Shown: piece after piece, positions 17,607 to 26,902 of the stretch
How positions within the stretch are numbered: position 1 is the stretch's first letter
How the letters are laid out: every line of letters begins with the position of its first letter
NCBI GenBank assembly: GCA_050944475.1
Contig: JBMNRD010000001.1
Coordinates: 248,001-312,000 of the forward strand
Source of the DNA: RGIG5612 sp050944475
Lineage (GTDB): Bacteria > Bacillota > Clostridia > Lachnospirales > Lachnospiraceae
Reading direction: 5' to 3'
Length of the DNA: 64,000 nt
Position numbers and translations under genes: made by a program
The notes under the pieces: generated by a model
What the model saw: only the letters and a program-made list of their open reading frames with translations
Told to the model about the DNA's origin: nothing
Databases searched by the model: none

Positions 17607-19121
17607 TTAATTGATTTCGAGATCAAGTTCTCCCGGTTCCAGCTCAAGCTCACGAATTTTGTCAATGCTCACTTTATCGACGGTTTCCGAAGCCGCCTGC
17701 TTAAAAGGCACAATCAGCATCATCGCAACAAAGATTGCAATCAGCGGCAGTCTCAGATACGTGGCGAAACGATTCATCACCGCATTGATAGAATGATTCA
17801 GGATAAACAAGACCGCTCCGATCAGATAGACCAGCAGGTATGTATTCAGGGTCTCGGTAATGTCCGCGTCTACGGGATAGACATAAGCATATACAAAAGC
17901 CAGCCCGTACATGTACACATAGAAGCCCGCAACCACAATAACTGCCTGGGCACCGACGCGAATCTTGTTTAACAGACCGTCGCCGAGCACAGCGGCGCCC
18001 AGCCCCATCACAAGAATGATTACAATCCACCATATATATGACAGTCTGATTATTCCCTCTGTTGCCGTCCCCGAAAGAGCATCGTGAATTTGGCTTAAAA
18101 TGCCGTCAAGGGCCTCTTTACGCTCGTTGGTAATAAAGATACATTGGGTCCATTTATGAATGCCGTTTTTTGCGGCAAATACCCACCAGGACAAAAAGCT
18201 CGCGCCTGCCAGAGCGATGTAAAAAACAATTGAAATCCAGCTTCCGGGACGGTCGAACAGATCGACTGTGTCTCTGAAGCCCAGACATAAAATATCCAGA
18301 ACCACAATAATCAGCATTACAAGACCGAGGATTTCCGCCCACGGTCTCATTATGCACAGGGCTGCGCTGCCCAGTCCCAGCGCAATATATACAAAGCCGC
18401 TTTGCTTGTTGCACATATAAGTCACAAGCATAAAACCGAAGGTCAGCGCCACCGCAACATCAACATTCAGCACATTAAACATGGGCATGGCCGGATAGGT
18501 CAGCCACGGAAGAAGTCCTGCCGTCGGCACTAAGAAAATGCCTATAACAATGCTTTTCCATTTTATTTTTGAAAGAATCGGCAGAATCATTGCCACAACG
18601 AAAATGCACGCCGCTCTGAGAACATTTGCATCCGAAAAACCGCTCTGCAAAGCGGTAAATTCATAGGCAAAGAGAGCGTAGCCCGGCTGATAGCCGATCT
18701 TTGCAAACGGAAGTGTCGCAACCTTTTTAATTCCCTCATTTTCAGCAATCATGCGGACATAGCCGGCCATTAGCTCGCTCGGTCCGTCAGAGGGCAATGT
18801 CATTCCCTCCGTAACCACAACAATAATCAGCAGGAAAAAAACAAACGCAACGAAACCGAGAGTAAATGTGTTTATCACCAGATTCTTGAATTTTTCACGA
18901 TAAAGGCACACGAGCACGGCAATAATCATACCTGCAACGGAAAGAGCCGATACGGCAATGACTCCTATCGATAAATACCCGATTATGGCGGAAATATATA
19001 AAAGCAGCATATGCGAAAATACACTGAGTGCCAGCGTTTCCTCAAAGCGTCGGTTAAAAATCGCCGAATACATAATCGCCAGGCACACCAGGCACGTACA
19101 GGTAAGCATAAAGAATAACAT
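17607..19121 (-). CDS. Large polytopic membrane protein, possible GT-C glycosyltransferase
   Basis: A 504-residue protein with about 11-13 hydrophobic segments. A larger outside loop after the third or fourth segment contains TLPSDGPSELMAGYV, and another near residue 320 contains AAKNGIHKWTQC. The topology and the acidic first loop resemble GT-C glycosyltransferases or polysaccharide polymerases, but no catalytic motif is certain. It starts directly after the stop of the glycosyltransferase gene at 19122 (TAA then ATG), so the two are coupled and probably act in surface glycan assembly. Confidence 0.6.
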   Translation of the reverse strand: MLFFMLTCTCLVCLAIMYSAIFNRRFEETLALSVFSHMLLLYISAIIGYLSIGVIAVSALSVAGMIIAVLVCLYREKFKNLVINTFTLGFVAFVFFLLIIVVVTEGMTLPSDGPSELMAGYVRMIAENEGIKKVATLPFAKIGYQPGYALFAYEFTALQSGFSDANVLRAACIFVVAMILPILSKIKWKSIVIGIFLVPTAGLLPWLTYPAMPMFNVLNVDVAVALTFGFMLVTYMCNKQSGFVYIALGLGSAALCIMRPWAEILGLVMLIIVVLDILCLGFRDTVDLFDRPGSWISIVFYIALAGASFLSWWVFAAKNGIHKWTQCIFITNERKEALDGILSQIHDALSGTATEGIIRLSYIWWIVIILVMGLGAAVLGDGLLNKIRVGAQAVIVVAGFYVYMYGLAFVYAYVYPVDADITETLNTYLLVYLIGAVLFILNHSINAVMNRFATYLRLPLIAIFVAMMLIVPFKQAASETVDKVSIDKIRELELEPGELDLEIN

Positions 19122-20420
19122 TTAGATTTCCCCCGTCCAGTCCTCTTCGATTTTAATAATATTCCGGTTCATAACAAAGCCGTCCTCATCCTCTTGACGC
19201 GCCCGGAACATAACCTCCATTATCTTGTCCATGCAGTCTTCCCGGTCAAAGTTCTTTTGTTGATACTTCAATGCGTTTTTGCCCATGTCGCTGATGTCAT
19301 CACCATGTGCCCTGTAGAGCCGCATAATGTTATCAAAAAGGCCCTGCTCGTCTCCGGGCTCCGATGTGTAACCGCAACGCGTCTGCCGGATTATCCGCTT
19401 TTCCTGGCCGCCTACGACGCCTAAAATGGGTTTCCCCATAGACATGTAATCTGCAAGTTCGGTAAGCGGCGCCAGCTCGTCCTTGATTTCCGCCCTGGGA
19501 CAACGCAAAAGGGCATTTGCCACATTATAATACTTCGGCAGTTCTTCAATTCGGTCCTCTTCTTCAAAGAAGAAAATATCCCACAGCCGGGCTTTATCTG
19601 TTTTCTTTTTCAGCTGGGCAAGGCGGTTTCCTTTACCCACAATTATTATCTTTATATTACGTATTCCGGCGTCGTAAATCATCTTCCCCACATTCACAAC
19701 TCCGTCAAAGTCGTTTTGGTCGGTTACGCCGCCGACAAAAACAATATTGAAGCTCCCCCCGTACTTTTCCAACAATGCTATGTTATAGCCGTCACCCTGC
19801 AGTCTTCTGTCGGGACACAGCGGGATATAATTTATTTTCCCGGGATGAATGTGGACATTCCCCGTAAAATAATCCTCCGCCTGCTCATTTGCGATGATTA
19901 TCCTGTCCGCTCCCTGATACTGTTTTGCGGAATACACGCTGAAAATCTTTCTCAATGTCGGACTGCGCATGTCCATCTCCCGGAAGAAACTCTGAGGCCA
20001 TACATCAATAGCGTACATTATAACGGGAATGTTCTGCTTTCTGCCTATTTTCAGCGCTGCCGGGCTCATCATCAATGAGGTGCTCTGATATATAAGTACG
20101 CAATCATAGCGATTTTTCTTCAGTGCTGCCGCTTTTATCCTGCTCGAAACGGCAAAGGAAACATAGTTCAGCCAAATTCTTAAGGCGGTGGCTCCGTCCC
20201 TTTTGATCTCGGCGGCGCGGTAAATCCTCACATCTCCATGCTTATCGTTACGGTTTCCGAAGGTACGATACCCCTCAAAAAACTGCCCCTCAGGATAGTT
20301 GGGTTGTCCGCACAAAACATCAACACGCAGCCCACGCAGGGTGAGCTCGTGGCAGATGTCGTTTATTCTGAAATTCTCCGGCCAAAAACGCTGGCTGACC
20401 ACCAGTACCCTTCTACCCAT
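19122..20420 (-). CDS. Glycosyltransferase family 4 (WbuB/WcaI-like)
   Basis: A GT-B fold glycosyltransferase of about 432 residues. The start RRVLVVSQRFWPENFRINDI matches WcaI/WbuB-type enzymes that transfer aminosugars for surface polysaccharide. The mid-region IVFVGGVTDQNDFDGVV and the C-terminal donor-binding ELADYMSMGKPILGVVGG are typical. The ATG at 20420 follows AAAGGA; a longer frame would begin within the promoter. Paired by translational coupling with the membrane protein downstream. Confidence 0.85.
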   Translation of the reverse strand: MGRRVLVVSQRFWPENFRINDICHELTLRGLRVDVLCGQPNYPEGQFFEGYRTFGNRNDKHGDVRIYRAAEIKRDGATALRIWLNYVSFAVSSRIKAAALKKNRYDCVLIYQSTSLMMSPAALKIGRKQNIPVIMYAIDVWPQSFFREMDMRSPTLRKIFSVYSAKQYQGADRIIIANEQAEDYFTGNVHIHPGKINYIPLCPDRRLQGDGYNIALLEKYGGSFNIVFVGGVTDQNDFDGVVNVGKMIYDAGIRNIKIIIVGKGNRLAQLKKKTDKARLWDIFFFEEEDRIEELPKYYNVANALLRCPRAEIKDELAPLTELADYMSMGKPILGVVGGQEKRIIRQTRCGYTSEPGDEQGLFDNIMRLYRAHGDDISDMGKNALKYQQKNFDREDCMDKIMEVMFRARQEDEDGFVMNRNIIKIEEDWTGEI

Positions 20421-20441
20421 GTTAATGTGTCCTTTTGTGCT

Positions 20442-20470
20442 ATGGTATAATTTTTTTTGCATTACGTCAA
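20442..20470 (-). promoter_or_regulatory. Promoter of the glycosyltransferase pair
   Basis: Minus-strand TTGACG (20470-20465), 17-base spacer, TACCAT (20447-20442); TATACC two bases earlier is an alternative -10. It rules out the upstream ATG at 20462 as start. Confidence 0.5.
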
Positions 20471-20544
20471 CTTATTTCAACATGCTTTTCTTGTTTTGAA
20501 CGTCCTGTTGTGTTAATCTTTTTATGATAAAGAAGGGGAATGAC

Positions 20545-21495
20545 ATGTCTTTACTCAAATTATTCGCCACAATCAGAACCGATGCTCTGACATTAGTTGC
20601 GCTTTTGCTTGCCTTGCTTAACAAGGAGATATTCCTTCTTTGCGCTCTGGGAGTTATCTGTTGGTGCCACTCAAAAAAAATGGCGCTGAAACTTATGGTT
20701 GCCTACGTCGTGGCGGGCCCTCTGACAGATATCATAAAAGTGGTTTTCCACATTGAAGCCCCATGGATAAGGGACCGGTCTTTTTCGCCGGCGCAGCCTT
20801 CTGCCGATTTTATGCTTAAATACAATTTTCCTCCGGCAACGTTTCTCAGAACGCTCGTTGCCGGCTATGCCTTTCCCGCAAGCGGTTTTTTCGGCTTTTC
20901 AACCCTTGCTGCCACGGTATTTGTCACCAAACGGCGCGTTATGGTAAAGCTCCTCAGCGTACTCGCAGTACTGCTTGTTTCTTCTTCAATTTTTTATCTG
21001 GGACTGCGTACCCCCTGGTCGGTGCTTGCATCACTGATTATCGCGGCCACGGCGGCGGCGCTTGCCGACTCCTTTATTGAAGGCACGCTTTTTGACAAAA
21101 AACAGAATCTCCTGTACGGAGCATTACTTATGCTTCCGTCCTTCATTCTCCTGTGTACGGCCGTGCCCTTGTTTTTCAATGACAAAATCACGTTGGACGG
21201 ACTGTATGATGTCATCGGGCGCATCGGCTTATATCTGGGAATCATTACGGGCTGGTTTGTCGAAAGCATGTATATCAACTTCAGCCCGCGTTGCGACAGA
21301 CGCCGCATGCAGGTCTCAAAAGCCCTTTTAGGAATAATTTATATGTTGTCGGTCTATTTTATCCTCGGTTTTGTTTTCTCACTGATTCCCGGCTTTCGGA
21401 TGGGTGCTTTTATTCGGAATTACCTGACCGCAGGCGTTGCCTTTGCCGCGTATCCGGCATATATCAAATCGAAATACTCATCAATAATTAACTAA
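20545..21495 (+). CDS. Degenerate PAP2-superfamily membrane protein
   Basis: A 316-residue membrane protein with about eight to nine hydrophobic segments. Its layout follows clostridial PAP2 phosphatases: a KVVFHIEAPWIRDRSF block, then AGYAFPASGFFGFST, then YLGLRTPWSVLASL. In active enzymes these places carry RPRPW, FPSGH and R-x5-H-x3-D. Here the arginine, the PSGH histidine and the last histidine are replaced, so it should not be a working phosphatase. The ATG at 20545 follows AAGGGGA; an ATG seven codons earlier has no ribosome site. It is divergent from the glycosyltransferase pair; perhaps a lipid-binding relative. Confidence 0.6.
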   Translation: MSLLKLFATIRTDALTLVALLLALLNKEIFLLCALGVICWCHSKKMALKLMVAYVVAGPLTDIIKVVFHIEAPWIRDRSFSPAQPSADFMLKYNFPPATFLRTLVAGYAFPASGFFGFSTLAATVFVTKRRVMVKLLSVLAVLLVSSSIFYLGLRTPWSVLASLIIAATAAALADSFIEGTLFDKKQNLLYGALLMLPSFILLCTAVPLFFNDKITLDGLYDVIGRIGLYLGIITGWFVESMYINFSPRCDRRRMQVSKALLGIIYMLSVYFILGFVFSLIPGFRMGAFIRNYLTAGVAFAAYPAYIKSKYSSIIN

Positions 21496-21500
21496 CTAAA

Positions 21501-21526
21501 GGGACGGCGAAAATCTTCGTCGTCCC
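21501..21526. terminator. Hairpin between convergent genes
   Basis: An 11-bp stem (GGGACGGCGAA/TTCGTCGTCCC, one G-T pair) with a four-base loop between the PAP2-like gene and the penicillin-binding protein gene. T-runs beside it are weak on both strands, so efficiency is uncertain. Confidence 0.5.
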
Positions 21527-21573
21527 CATAATTCCAAGCTGTTTTATTAATCCCATACGCCTTATTTTTTTGT

Positions 21574-24210
21574 TTACGGCTCGCCTGTAGTAGTCTCCGG
21601 CTCATCAGTAGTAGTCTCCGGTTCGGTCTCCGGCTCGGTCTCCGGTTCGGTCTCCGGTTCATCGGTAGTGGTTTCCGGATCCGGCCTGGGCTTGCGCGTT
21701 GTGGTCTCCTTTGTGGTAGTTGTGGTATTTTCATCGTGCTTATCACATTCATCAGTCGGAGCCTCATACTCCGTATCCGGCGTTTCTCCCCTATGTTCAC
21801 CCTCACCGGCGACTCCGTCTATTCTTATGCGGAAGACCTTCTTTTCCACATCCTCTTTCGGACAATACTTTGTTGCAAGCTTTCCGGACTCCTTGCATAC
21901 CTCAAGCTCCACATGCACATTGCAGGTGCGGTACGGTACGGTGTCCTCCCGGAAATATTCGGAAATCAGGGTGCTGCCCGCAGGATCCTTGCTGCAGAAT
22001 TCATTGGGGAGCAATCCCGATTTATTGCAGACTGTCGCTCTGACAATATTTCCCTTCATTTCAAACTTGCCGCCCTCGGCGCCCAGTGCACAAACCAACT
22101 GTTCCATAGTGCTTGAATAGAAATATTTCTGGGTTTCATTCCTGTCAACCGACAAGTTCTCATCGTAGCCGACCCAGATACAGGAGACGAGTCCGTTCGG
22201 TACATAGCCCGCGAACCACAAATCCCTGTCGTCATTGCTGGTGCCTGTCTTGCCGGCAAGGGGTGCCGAGTAAATGTCGCACTTCACGCCCGTGCCGTAT
22301 CTTACAACATCTATCATTGCGTTGGTTAGAAGAGAGGCCGTTGCGACATCAATAACGGGATGCACGTCCTGAACATTTTCTGCGGCAAGGATAACCTGTC
22401 CGTCCCTTGAAACCACCTTGGAGTAAAACATAGGTTCATTGTAAACTCCGTCATTGGCGATTGCCCCGAATGCCGCGCAGTTTTCAAGGTTAGTAATGCC
22501 ATAAGTAACTCCGCCGATTGCTGTTGACATGGCGGCATCCCCCGGAACTATGCTCTTATAACCGAAGCTTTCCAGATAGGGAATACAGTTGCTGGCTCCC
22601 ACATAGAGCATAGTCTTGCAGGCAATAATGTTCATGGAGTTGATTATTCCGGTGCGGATTGTATTAAGACCTCTGTACGAATTTCCCCACCAGTTTCTGA
22701 TTGATTTGCCGCTGTCGGAGTATGTATAGGGCTCATCGTCAAATGTTGTGGCAAGGCTGCATCTTCCAAGATCAAGAGCCGGAGCAAAGGCCGCCACTAT
22801 CTTGAAGGTGGAGCCGGGCTGCCTGTTTGTAGCGGTTGCCCTGTTGGTGGACATGCTGACTTCCTTAGCGCCCCTTCCGCCGCAAATTGCAAGCACCTTG
22901 CCGTTTCTATAATCCATCACTGTAAACGATGCCTGCGGCTGAAGTGTATAATAAATGCTTTCATAGGTAATCTCATCACCGTTATGCAGAATGTGATCCT
23001 TATACTCATCCACAAACTCATCGGCCGCCTCTTTGCTGCTGAATACCATGAAGAAATCATCACCATACATTTCACGGTAATAATTCCTCATATGCCCGTG
23101 ATTAAAATATTCAGCGGTGCCGTCCGCCCTTACAACAGTCAGGTCCCAGGCGATTGAATATGAAATGGGCAGATCCGAGTAGTTGTCCTGATTATTGACT
23201 TCCCTGTCAATAATTTCCTGAGCATCCATGTTCTGGTTGGAATAAATGGTAACTCCGCCTGTGTAAACCAGATTATAGGCCTGAGCGTATGTATACCCCG
23301 CCCTGTCCTGCAGATGCTCCATCACCTGCTCAAGCAGCGCGTCAACGTAGTATGTGTAAATGCTGCTGCCTGCTGTTTTGTTTGCTATTGCAATAACCCT
23401 TGAATATACGTCGTCCTTTTTGGCAGCTTGATATTCTTCCTCGGTTATATGGCCGTTTTCACGCATCTTATCCAGGCATTTTTGTGCCCTTTTCGAGTTG
23501 TTTTCCGGCCAGTTTGCAGGATTGTTGGCACCGGGGTTCTGTGTAATGGCGGCAATAACCGCGCACTCCGAGAGTGTCAGCTTCGAAAGATCCTTTCCGA
23601 AATAATAGCTGGCAGCCTCCTTTACCCCGTGGTTACCGGCGGCAAGGTTGATTGTGTTCAGGTAATTAAGGAGAATCTCATCCTTGTCCATTTCCTTTTC
23701 AAGTTCGGTGGCAAGGACCCACTCCTGGATTTTTCTTTTTATCGTGGAGCCCGTGCTCCTCTCAAAGCCCTTGGTTTCAAAAACATTGTTCTTAATCAGC
23801 TGTTGGGTGATTGTGCTGGCGCCCTCCTTACGGTCGGTGGTCAGCGTAACATAGCCGGCCCTGATCATTCCCCTGAAATCGATTCCCTTATGGGAATAAA
23901 AACGCTCATCCTCTATATCGATGAAGGCCCATTTGAGATTCTCGGGGATTTCTTCCGAGGTTGCCTCGGTCCTGCGCTCTCCCACTGAGGAAAGCTGGAT
24001 GATTTCCTTACCCTCATCATCGAGTATTGACGAAGGATATGTCGTCGGCATAATGTTTACCTCGGTTATAGGAGGTATGGCGTTCTTTGCGCCGTAAAAA
24101 AGCCCCAGTACCACACTTACTCCCATGGCGGCTGCTGCGAATAGAATCAGAAATATATATTTAATAATCTTCAGTGTTATGCTTTTTTTTCTTCTTTTTT
24201 TAGTTGCCAT
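21574..24210 (-). CDS. Class A penicillin-binding protein (PBP1A family)
   Basis: A bifunctional peptidoglycan glycosyltransferase/transpeptidase of about 878 residues anchored by one N-terminal helix (about 16-40) behind a KKRRKK cytoplasmic tag. The glycosyltransferase domain has EDERFYSHKGID (catalytic Glu near 100), GASTITQQLIKN and the long GAASYYF-like region. The transpeptidase has STFK (Ser467), SMN (525) and KTGTS (654). The C-terminal tail after about 820 is a low-complexity Thr/Glu/Pro repeat (PETEPETEPET) that probably spans the wall. The ATG at 24210 follows AAAGG. It has its own near-consensus promoter. Confidence 0.93.
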   Translation of the reverse strand: MATKKRRKKSITLKIIKYIFLILFAAAAMGVSVVLGLFYGAKNAIPPITEVNIMPTTYPSSILDDEGKEIIQLSSVGERRTEATSEEIPENLKWAFIDIEDERFYSHKGIDFRGMIRAGYVTLTTDRKEGASTITQQLIKNNVFETKGFERSTGSTIKRKIQEWVLATELEKEMDKDEILLNYLNTINLAAGNHGVKEAASYYFGKDLSKLTLSECAVIAAITQNPGANNPANWPENNSKRAQKCLDKMRENGHITEEEYQAAKKDDVYSRVIAIANKTAGSSIYTYYVDALLEQVMEHLQDRAGYTYAQAYNLVYTGGVTIYSNQNMDAQEIIDREVNNQDNYSDLPISYSIAWDLTVVRADGTAEYFNHGHMRNYYREMYGDDFFMVFSSKEAADEFVDEYKDHILHNGDEITYESIYYTLQPQASFTVMDYRNGKVLAICGGRGAKEVSMSTNRATATNRQPGSTFKIVAAFAPALDLGRCSLATTFDDEPYTYSDSGKSIRNWWGNSYRGLNTIRTGIINSMNIIACKTMLYVGASNCIPYLESFGYKSIVPGDAAMSTAIGGVTYGITNLENCAAFGAIANDGVYNEPMFYSKVVSRDGQVILAAENVQDVHPVIDVATASLLTNAMIDVVRYGTGVKCDIYSAPLAGKTGTSNDDRDLWFAGYVPNGLVSCIWVGYDENLSVDRNETQKYFYSSTMEQLVCALGAEGGKFEMKGNIVRATVCNKSGLLPNEFCSKDPAGSTLISEYFREDTVPYRTCNVHVELEVCKESGKLATKYCPKEDVEKKVFRIRIDGVAGEGEHRGETPDTEYEAPTDECDKHDENTTTTTKETTTRKPRPDPETTTDEPETEPETEPETEPETTTDEPETTTGEP

Positions 24211-24326
24211 TTTCTGCCTTTCCGTTGCCGGGCAGCTTTCCAAATCATTACAACCCCGGTAACCATCGTGGCATCGGCCCTCCAACGGCGAACCATGTCA
24301 CACAAAACCACTAAAAATCATAAAGT

Positions 24327-24355
24327 AGTATACAGCAAAGGACTTGCAATGTCAA
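24327..24355 (-). promoter_or_regulatory. Near-consensus promoter of the penicillin-binding protein gene
   Basis: Minus-strand TTGACA (24355-24350), 17-base spacer, TATACT (24332-24327). One of the best matches in the window, implying strong constitutive expression. The 329-base space between the two divergent genes (24211-24539) holds this, the promoter at 24478 and nothing else recognised. Confidence 0.8.
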
Positions 24356-24477
24356 AAATAGTTGTGTGAATTTGCAATGATTATTCTGTGTTCCGCGACT
24401 TTGCGGACAGGATGCCTTTTGGGAGCTATATGGCAGTTATATGTGCCGTGTTCAGCAGCCATGCGGATAAGACCGCA

Positions 24478-24506
24478 TTGTTAAAATCCGGTAATGATGT
24501 TAAAAT
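24478..24506 (+). promoter_or_regulatory. Promoter of the yigZ-type gene
   Basis: TTGTTA, 17-base spacer, TAAAAT. The predicted start leaves a short leader, and no clear Shine-Dalgarno precedes the ATG at 24540. Confidence 0.6.
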
Positions 24507-24539
24507 TAACAACAGGTAATACTAAGACACTTTTATTTT

Positions 24540-25223
24540 ATGGAAACATTTGTTGTAATCGGTCAAGGGCGCGGGGAAATCGTTGAGAAAAAATCCCGTT
24601 TCATCGCCACCATAAAGGAAATCCATTCTGAGCAGGAGGCTTTGGATTTCATTGATGCCCTGCGCAAGCAGTACTGGGATGCAAGGCATAATTGTTATGC
24701 CTATGTCATTGGCCGCAAAAATGAAATCCGGCGCTTCAGCGATGACAAGGAACCGTCCGGTACAGCAGGAAAGCCTATTTTAGACGTGCTGCTCGCGGCA
24801 AATGTCCGCAACGCCGCCATTGTGGTGACAAGATATTTCGGTGGCGTACTTCTGGGAACCGGCGGACTGGTCAGGGCATACACCGATTCCTCTCTTGCAG
24901 GACTGGAGGCTTTGAAAAATCCCGGGAAAAACTCTCTGCCCTCCGGCAGGCTGCTAAAAATACGGGAAGGCCGGCAAATAAAATTTACCTGCGACTATAA
25001 GGACATCAGCCGCTTTGAAAGTCTGGCCGAACGTCTGGCCATGGCAACGGTTAGCAGAGATTATGCTGAGGCGGCCACATATACCATGATTGTCGAGGCC
25101 GTTCATCTGGAAACCTTTATGGAAGAGGCCATGAATATTACACGGGGCGCATTTGCATTGTCGGCCTGCGAAGACGTCACATATTGCATGGACGGCAGGC
25201 AGGCCGTAATTTATGAATTCTGA
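24540..25223 (+). CDS. YigZ/IMPACT family protein
   Basis: A 227-residue protein of the conserved YigZ (UPF0029/IMPACT) family. The N-terminal domain has EKKSRFIATIKEI, DARHNCYAYVIG, DDKEPSGTAGKPILDVL and VVTRYFGGVLLGTGGLVRAY, which are near-invariant in the family. The C-terminal domain is a ferredoxin-like DUF1949 fold. Proposed roles involve translation or nucleic acid binding; none is proven. It overlaps the next gene by 11 bases. Confidence 0.92.
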   Translation: METFVVIGQGRGEIVEKKSRFIATIKEIHSEQEALDFIDALRKQYWDARHNCYAYVIGRKNEIRRFSDDKEPSGTAGKPILDVLLAANVRNAAIVVTRYFGGVLLGTGGLVRAYTDSSLAGLEALKNPGKNSLPSGRLLKIREGRQIKFTCDYKDISRFESLAERLAMATVSRDYAEAATYTMIVEAVHLETFMEEAMNITRGAFALSACEDVTYCMDGRQAVIYEF

Positions 25224-25692
25224 TATGGAAAAATTGTCACAAAGAATATCTAAACCTGTTTTTTATATCCTTTCCTTTACGTGGGGCGGACTCTTTACCT
25301 TTACCGGGGCGCTCTTTGCTCTTGTCCTGCGCCTGACCGGGCACAAGCCGGCCAAATGGGGCTGGTGCTGGTACTTTGAATGTGGGAAAAAGCAATGGGG
25401 CGGTGCTGAAAGGGGTATTTTTTTCATTAAGGACCGCTGCGGGAAAAATGAACGACTGATGAACCATGAGTTCGGCCACGCTCTCCAGAACTGCATCTTC
25501 GGCCCTTTTATGGTTTTTTTGGTTGCCCTGCCCTCTACCTGCCGGTACTGGGTAAGAAGAATTATGGTACGCTTCGGCAAGCAACCGAAAAAACCTTATG
25601 ATTCCATATGGTTTGAAGAGCAGGCAACGCGCATAGGCACTGCAAAAATGAAACAACTCAGAAAAGAACAGGCCGAAACCGAAGCTCCGTGA
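25213..25692 (+). CDS. Small membrane protein with HExxH metallopeptidase-like motif
   Basis: A 159-residue protein with one hydrophobic segment near residues 18-40 and another near 97-112. Between them NHEFGHALQN contains an HExxH-type zinc site, and near residue 135 FEEQATRIG may supply a third acidic ligand. Similar small proteins with HEYGHxxQ and a following EKxAD-like motif exist in several phyla, but I know no assigned function. Cysteines at WCWYFECGKKQ are notable. Translation starts inside yigZ, so the two are coupled. Confidence 0.6.
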   Translation: MNSDMEKLSQRISKPVFYILSFTWGGLFTFTGALFALVLRLTGHKPAKWGWCWYFECGKKQWGGAERGIFFIKDRCGKNERLMNHEFGHALQNCIFGPFMVFLVALPSTCRYWVRRIMVRFGKQPKKPYDSIWFEEQATRIGTAKMKQLRKEQAETEAP

Positions 25693-25727
25693 TATAAGAA
25701 ATTTCGGTCAGGCCGTGAGTGCGGTTT

Positions 25728-26885
25728 TCAGTTCAGCTTCAGCTCCATAATTACGGGGTTGTGATCTGAATTGACAAAGCCGGCATCGACCGTTTCCACC
25801 ATTTCCACCTTAATATTGGGCGATACCAGAAAGCCGTCTATAACATAATACTGGGTATCTGTTGCTTCCTTGTCATATGGCTTGTTCAAAAGCCTGCAGG
25901 TGGGAGCGGTTTCGTCATAAACGAAACTCCACCCTTCGGGACAGTATTCCTCCGACATGGTCTCGGCAACGTAATTGTCGGTATCCGTCAACGGATAAAG
26001 CTCCGGATCCGCATCAGGGAAGGCCATGTTCCAGTCACCTCCCGCAACAACATAATTGCCTGCCTCATGCATTTCAACTATCAGTTCTTTCAGTATTCTT
26101 ATCTGCGCCTCTTTAGCCTCCGCGGGTGCATAGGCCTCCAAATGAATGTTTACAAGTATCAGCTGCTTATCGCTGCCTTCTATGTGAACGCAGGACGTAA
26201 GCAGACACCTTTTCAGATTTGCCATGCGCACGGGCCAGCTGTAACTTAAAGAAAGCTGATGCCGGCGGGAATCTGTCAGCCTGTATCTTCCCATGGTCAA
26301 CAGTCCGCTATTTACCTTTCCGATTGCGGGAATGGGAAACGGAACATATTTGCAGCTGAAGTTAAGGGCGTAGGCGGCGCTATAGCCTTTTTCAGCCTCT
26401 GTTTGTGCGCCTTCTCCGAAAGCACGTCTGTTTATTTCGTCCCCGTAAACGGTGCAAAGACGCTCCTTTTCATTAATGTTATAGGAACGCTTCGAGTCCT
26501 CGTCCACCTCCTGCAGAAAAACAAAATGCGCATCTGCCTTCGTGATAAAACTTTCAATCGCGGCCATATTCTCTTCTACCAGTGACTTATCATCCGGCCG
26601 GACCTTTTGTCCTCCGTCCATGAAAAAGTCTTCGGTTTCACTAAGAGCCTCATAGCCGATATTCCATGTAAGAATCCTGACGGATTCGTTAATCGCCTCT
26701 TCACCCTCCGCCGCAAATAATTCTCCCGGCAAGGTTACTTGAAGCTCCCCGAGCTCCTCCGCTGTTTCCACATCATCCGGCTTCCATTCCGTTATTGAAA
26801 GATAGCCCAGAAATGCTGCGACAAATACAATGACTGCGATTATAAGACATAACAGTGTTTTGAAAATAACTTTCAGTACTTTCAT
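25728..26885 (-). CDS. Membrane-anchored endonuclease/exonuclease/phosphatase-fold protein
   Basis: A 385-residue protein with one N-terminal transmembrane helix (about 5-30) and an outward-facing EEP domain. Catalytic motifs are present in order: RILTWNIGY, FVFLQEVD, LVNIHLEAY, VVAGGDWNM and NSDHNPVIM. EEP proteins hydrolyse phosphodiesters of nucleic acids, phosphoinositides or sphingomyelin; an extracellular one could be a nuclease or phospholipase. Last gene after aroA, 17 bases apart. Confidence 0.82.
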   Translation of the reverse strand: MKVLKVIFKTLLCLIIAVIVFVAAFLGYLSITEWKPDDVETAEELGELQVTLPGELFAAEGEEAINESVRILTWNIGYEALSETEDFFMDGGQKVRPDDKSLVEENMAAIESFITKADAHFVFLQEVDEDSKRSYNINEKERLCTVYGDEINRRAFGEGAQTEAEKGYSAAYALNFSCKYVPFPIPAIGKVNSGLLTMGRYRLTDSRRHQLSLSYSWPVRMANLKRCLLTSCVHIEGSDKQLILVNIHLEAYAPAEAKEAQIRILKELIVEMHEAGNYVVAGGDWNMAFPDADPELYPLTDTDNYVAETMSEEYCPEGWSFVYDETAPTCRLLNKPYDKEATDTQYYVIDGFLVSPNIKVEMVETVDAGFVNSDHNPVIMELKLN

Positions 26886-26902
26886 TTTTTTAGTCTCCCG
26901 TC

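Noticed and set aside
21595..21680. Short tandem DNA repeats suggesting a CRISPR or minisatellite
   Set aside because: They encode the Pro-Glu-Thr repeats of the penicillin-binding protein tail in frame; there are no spacers.
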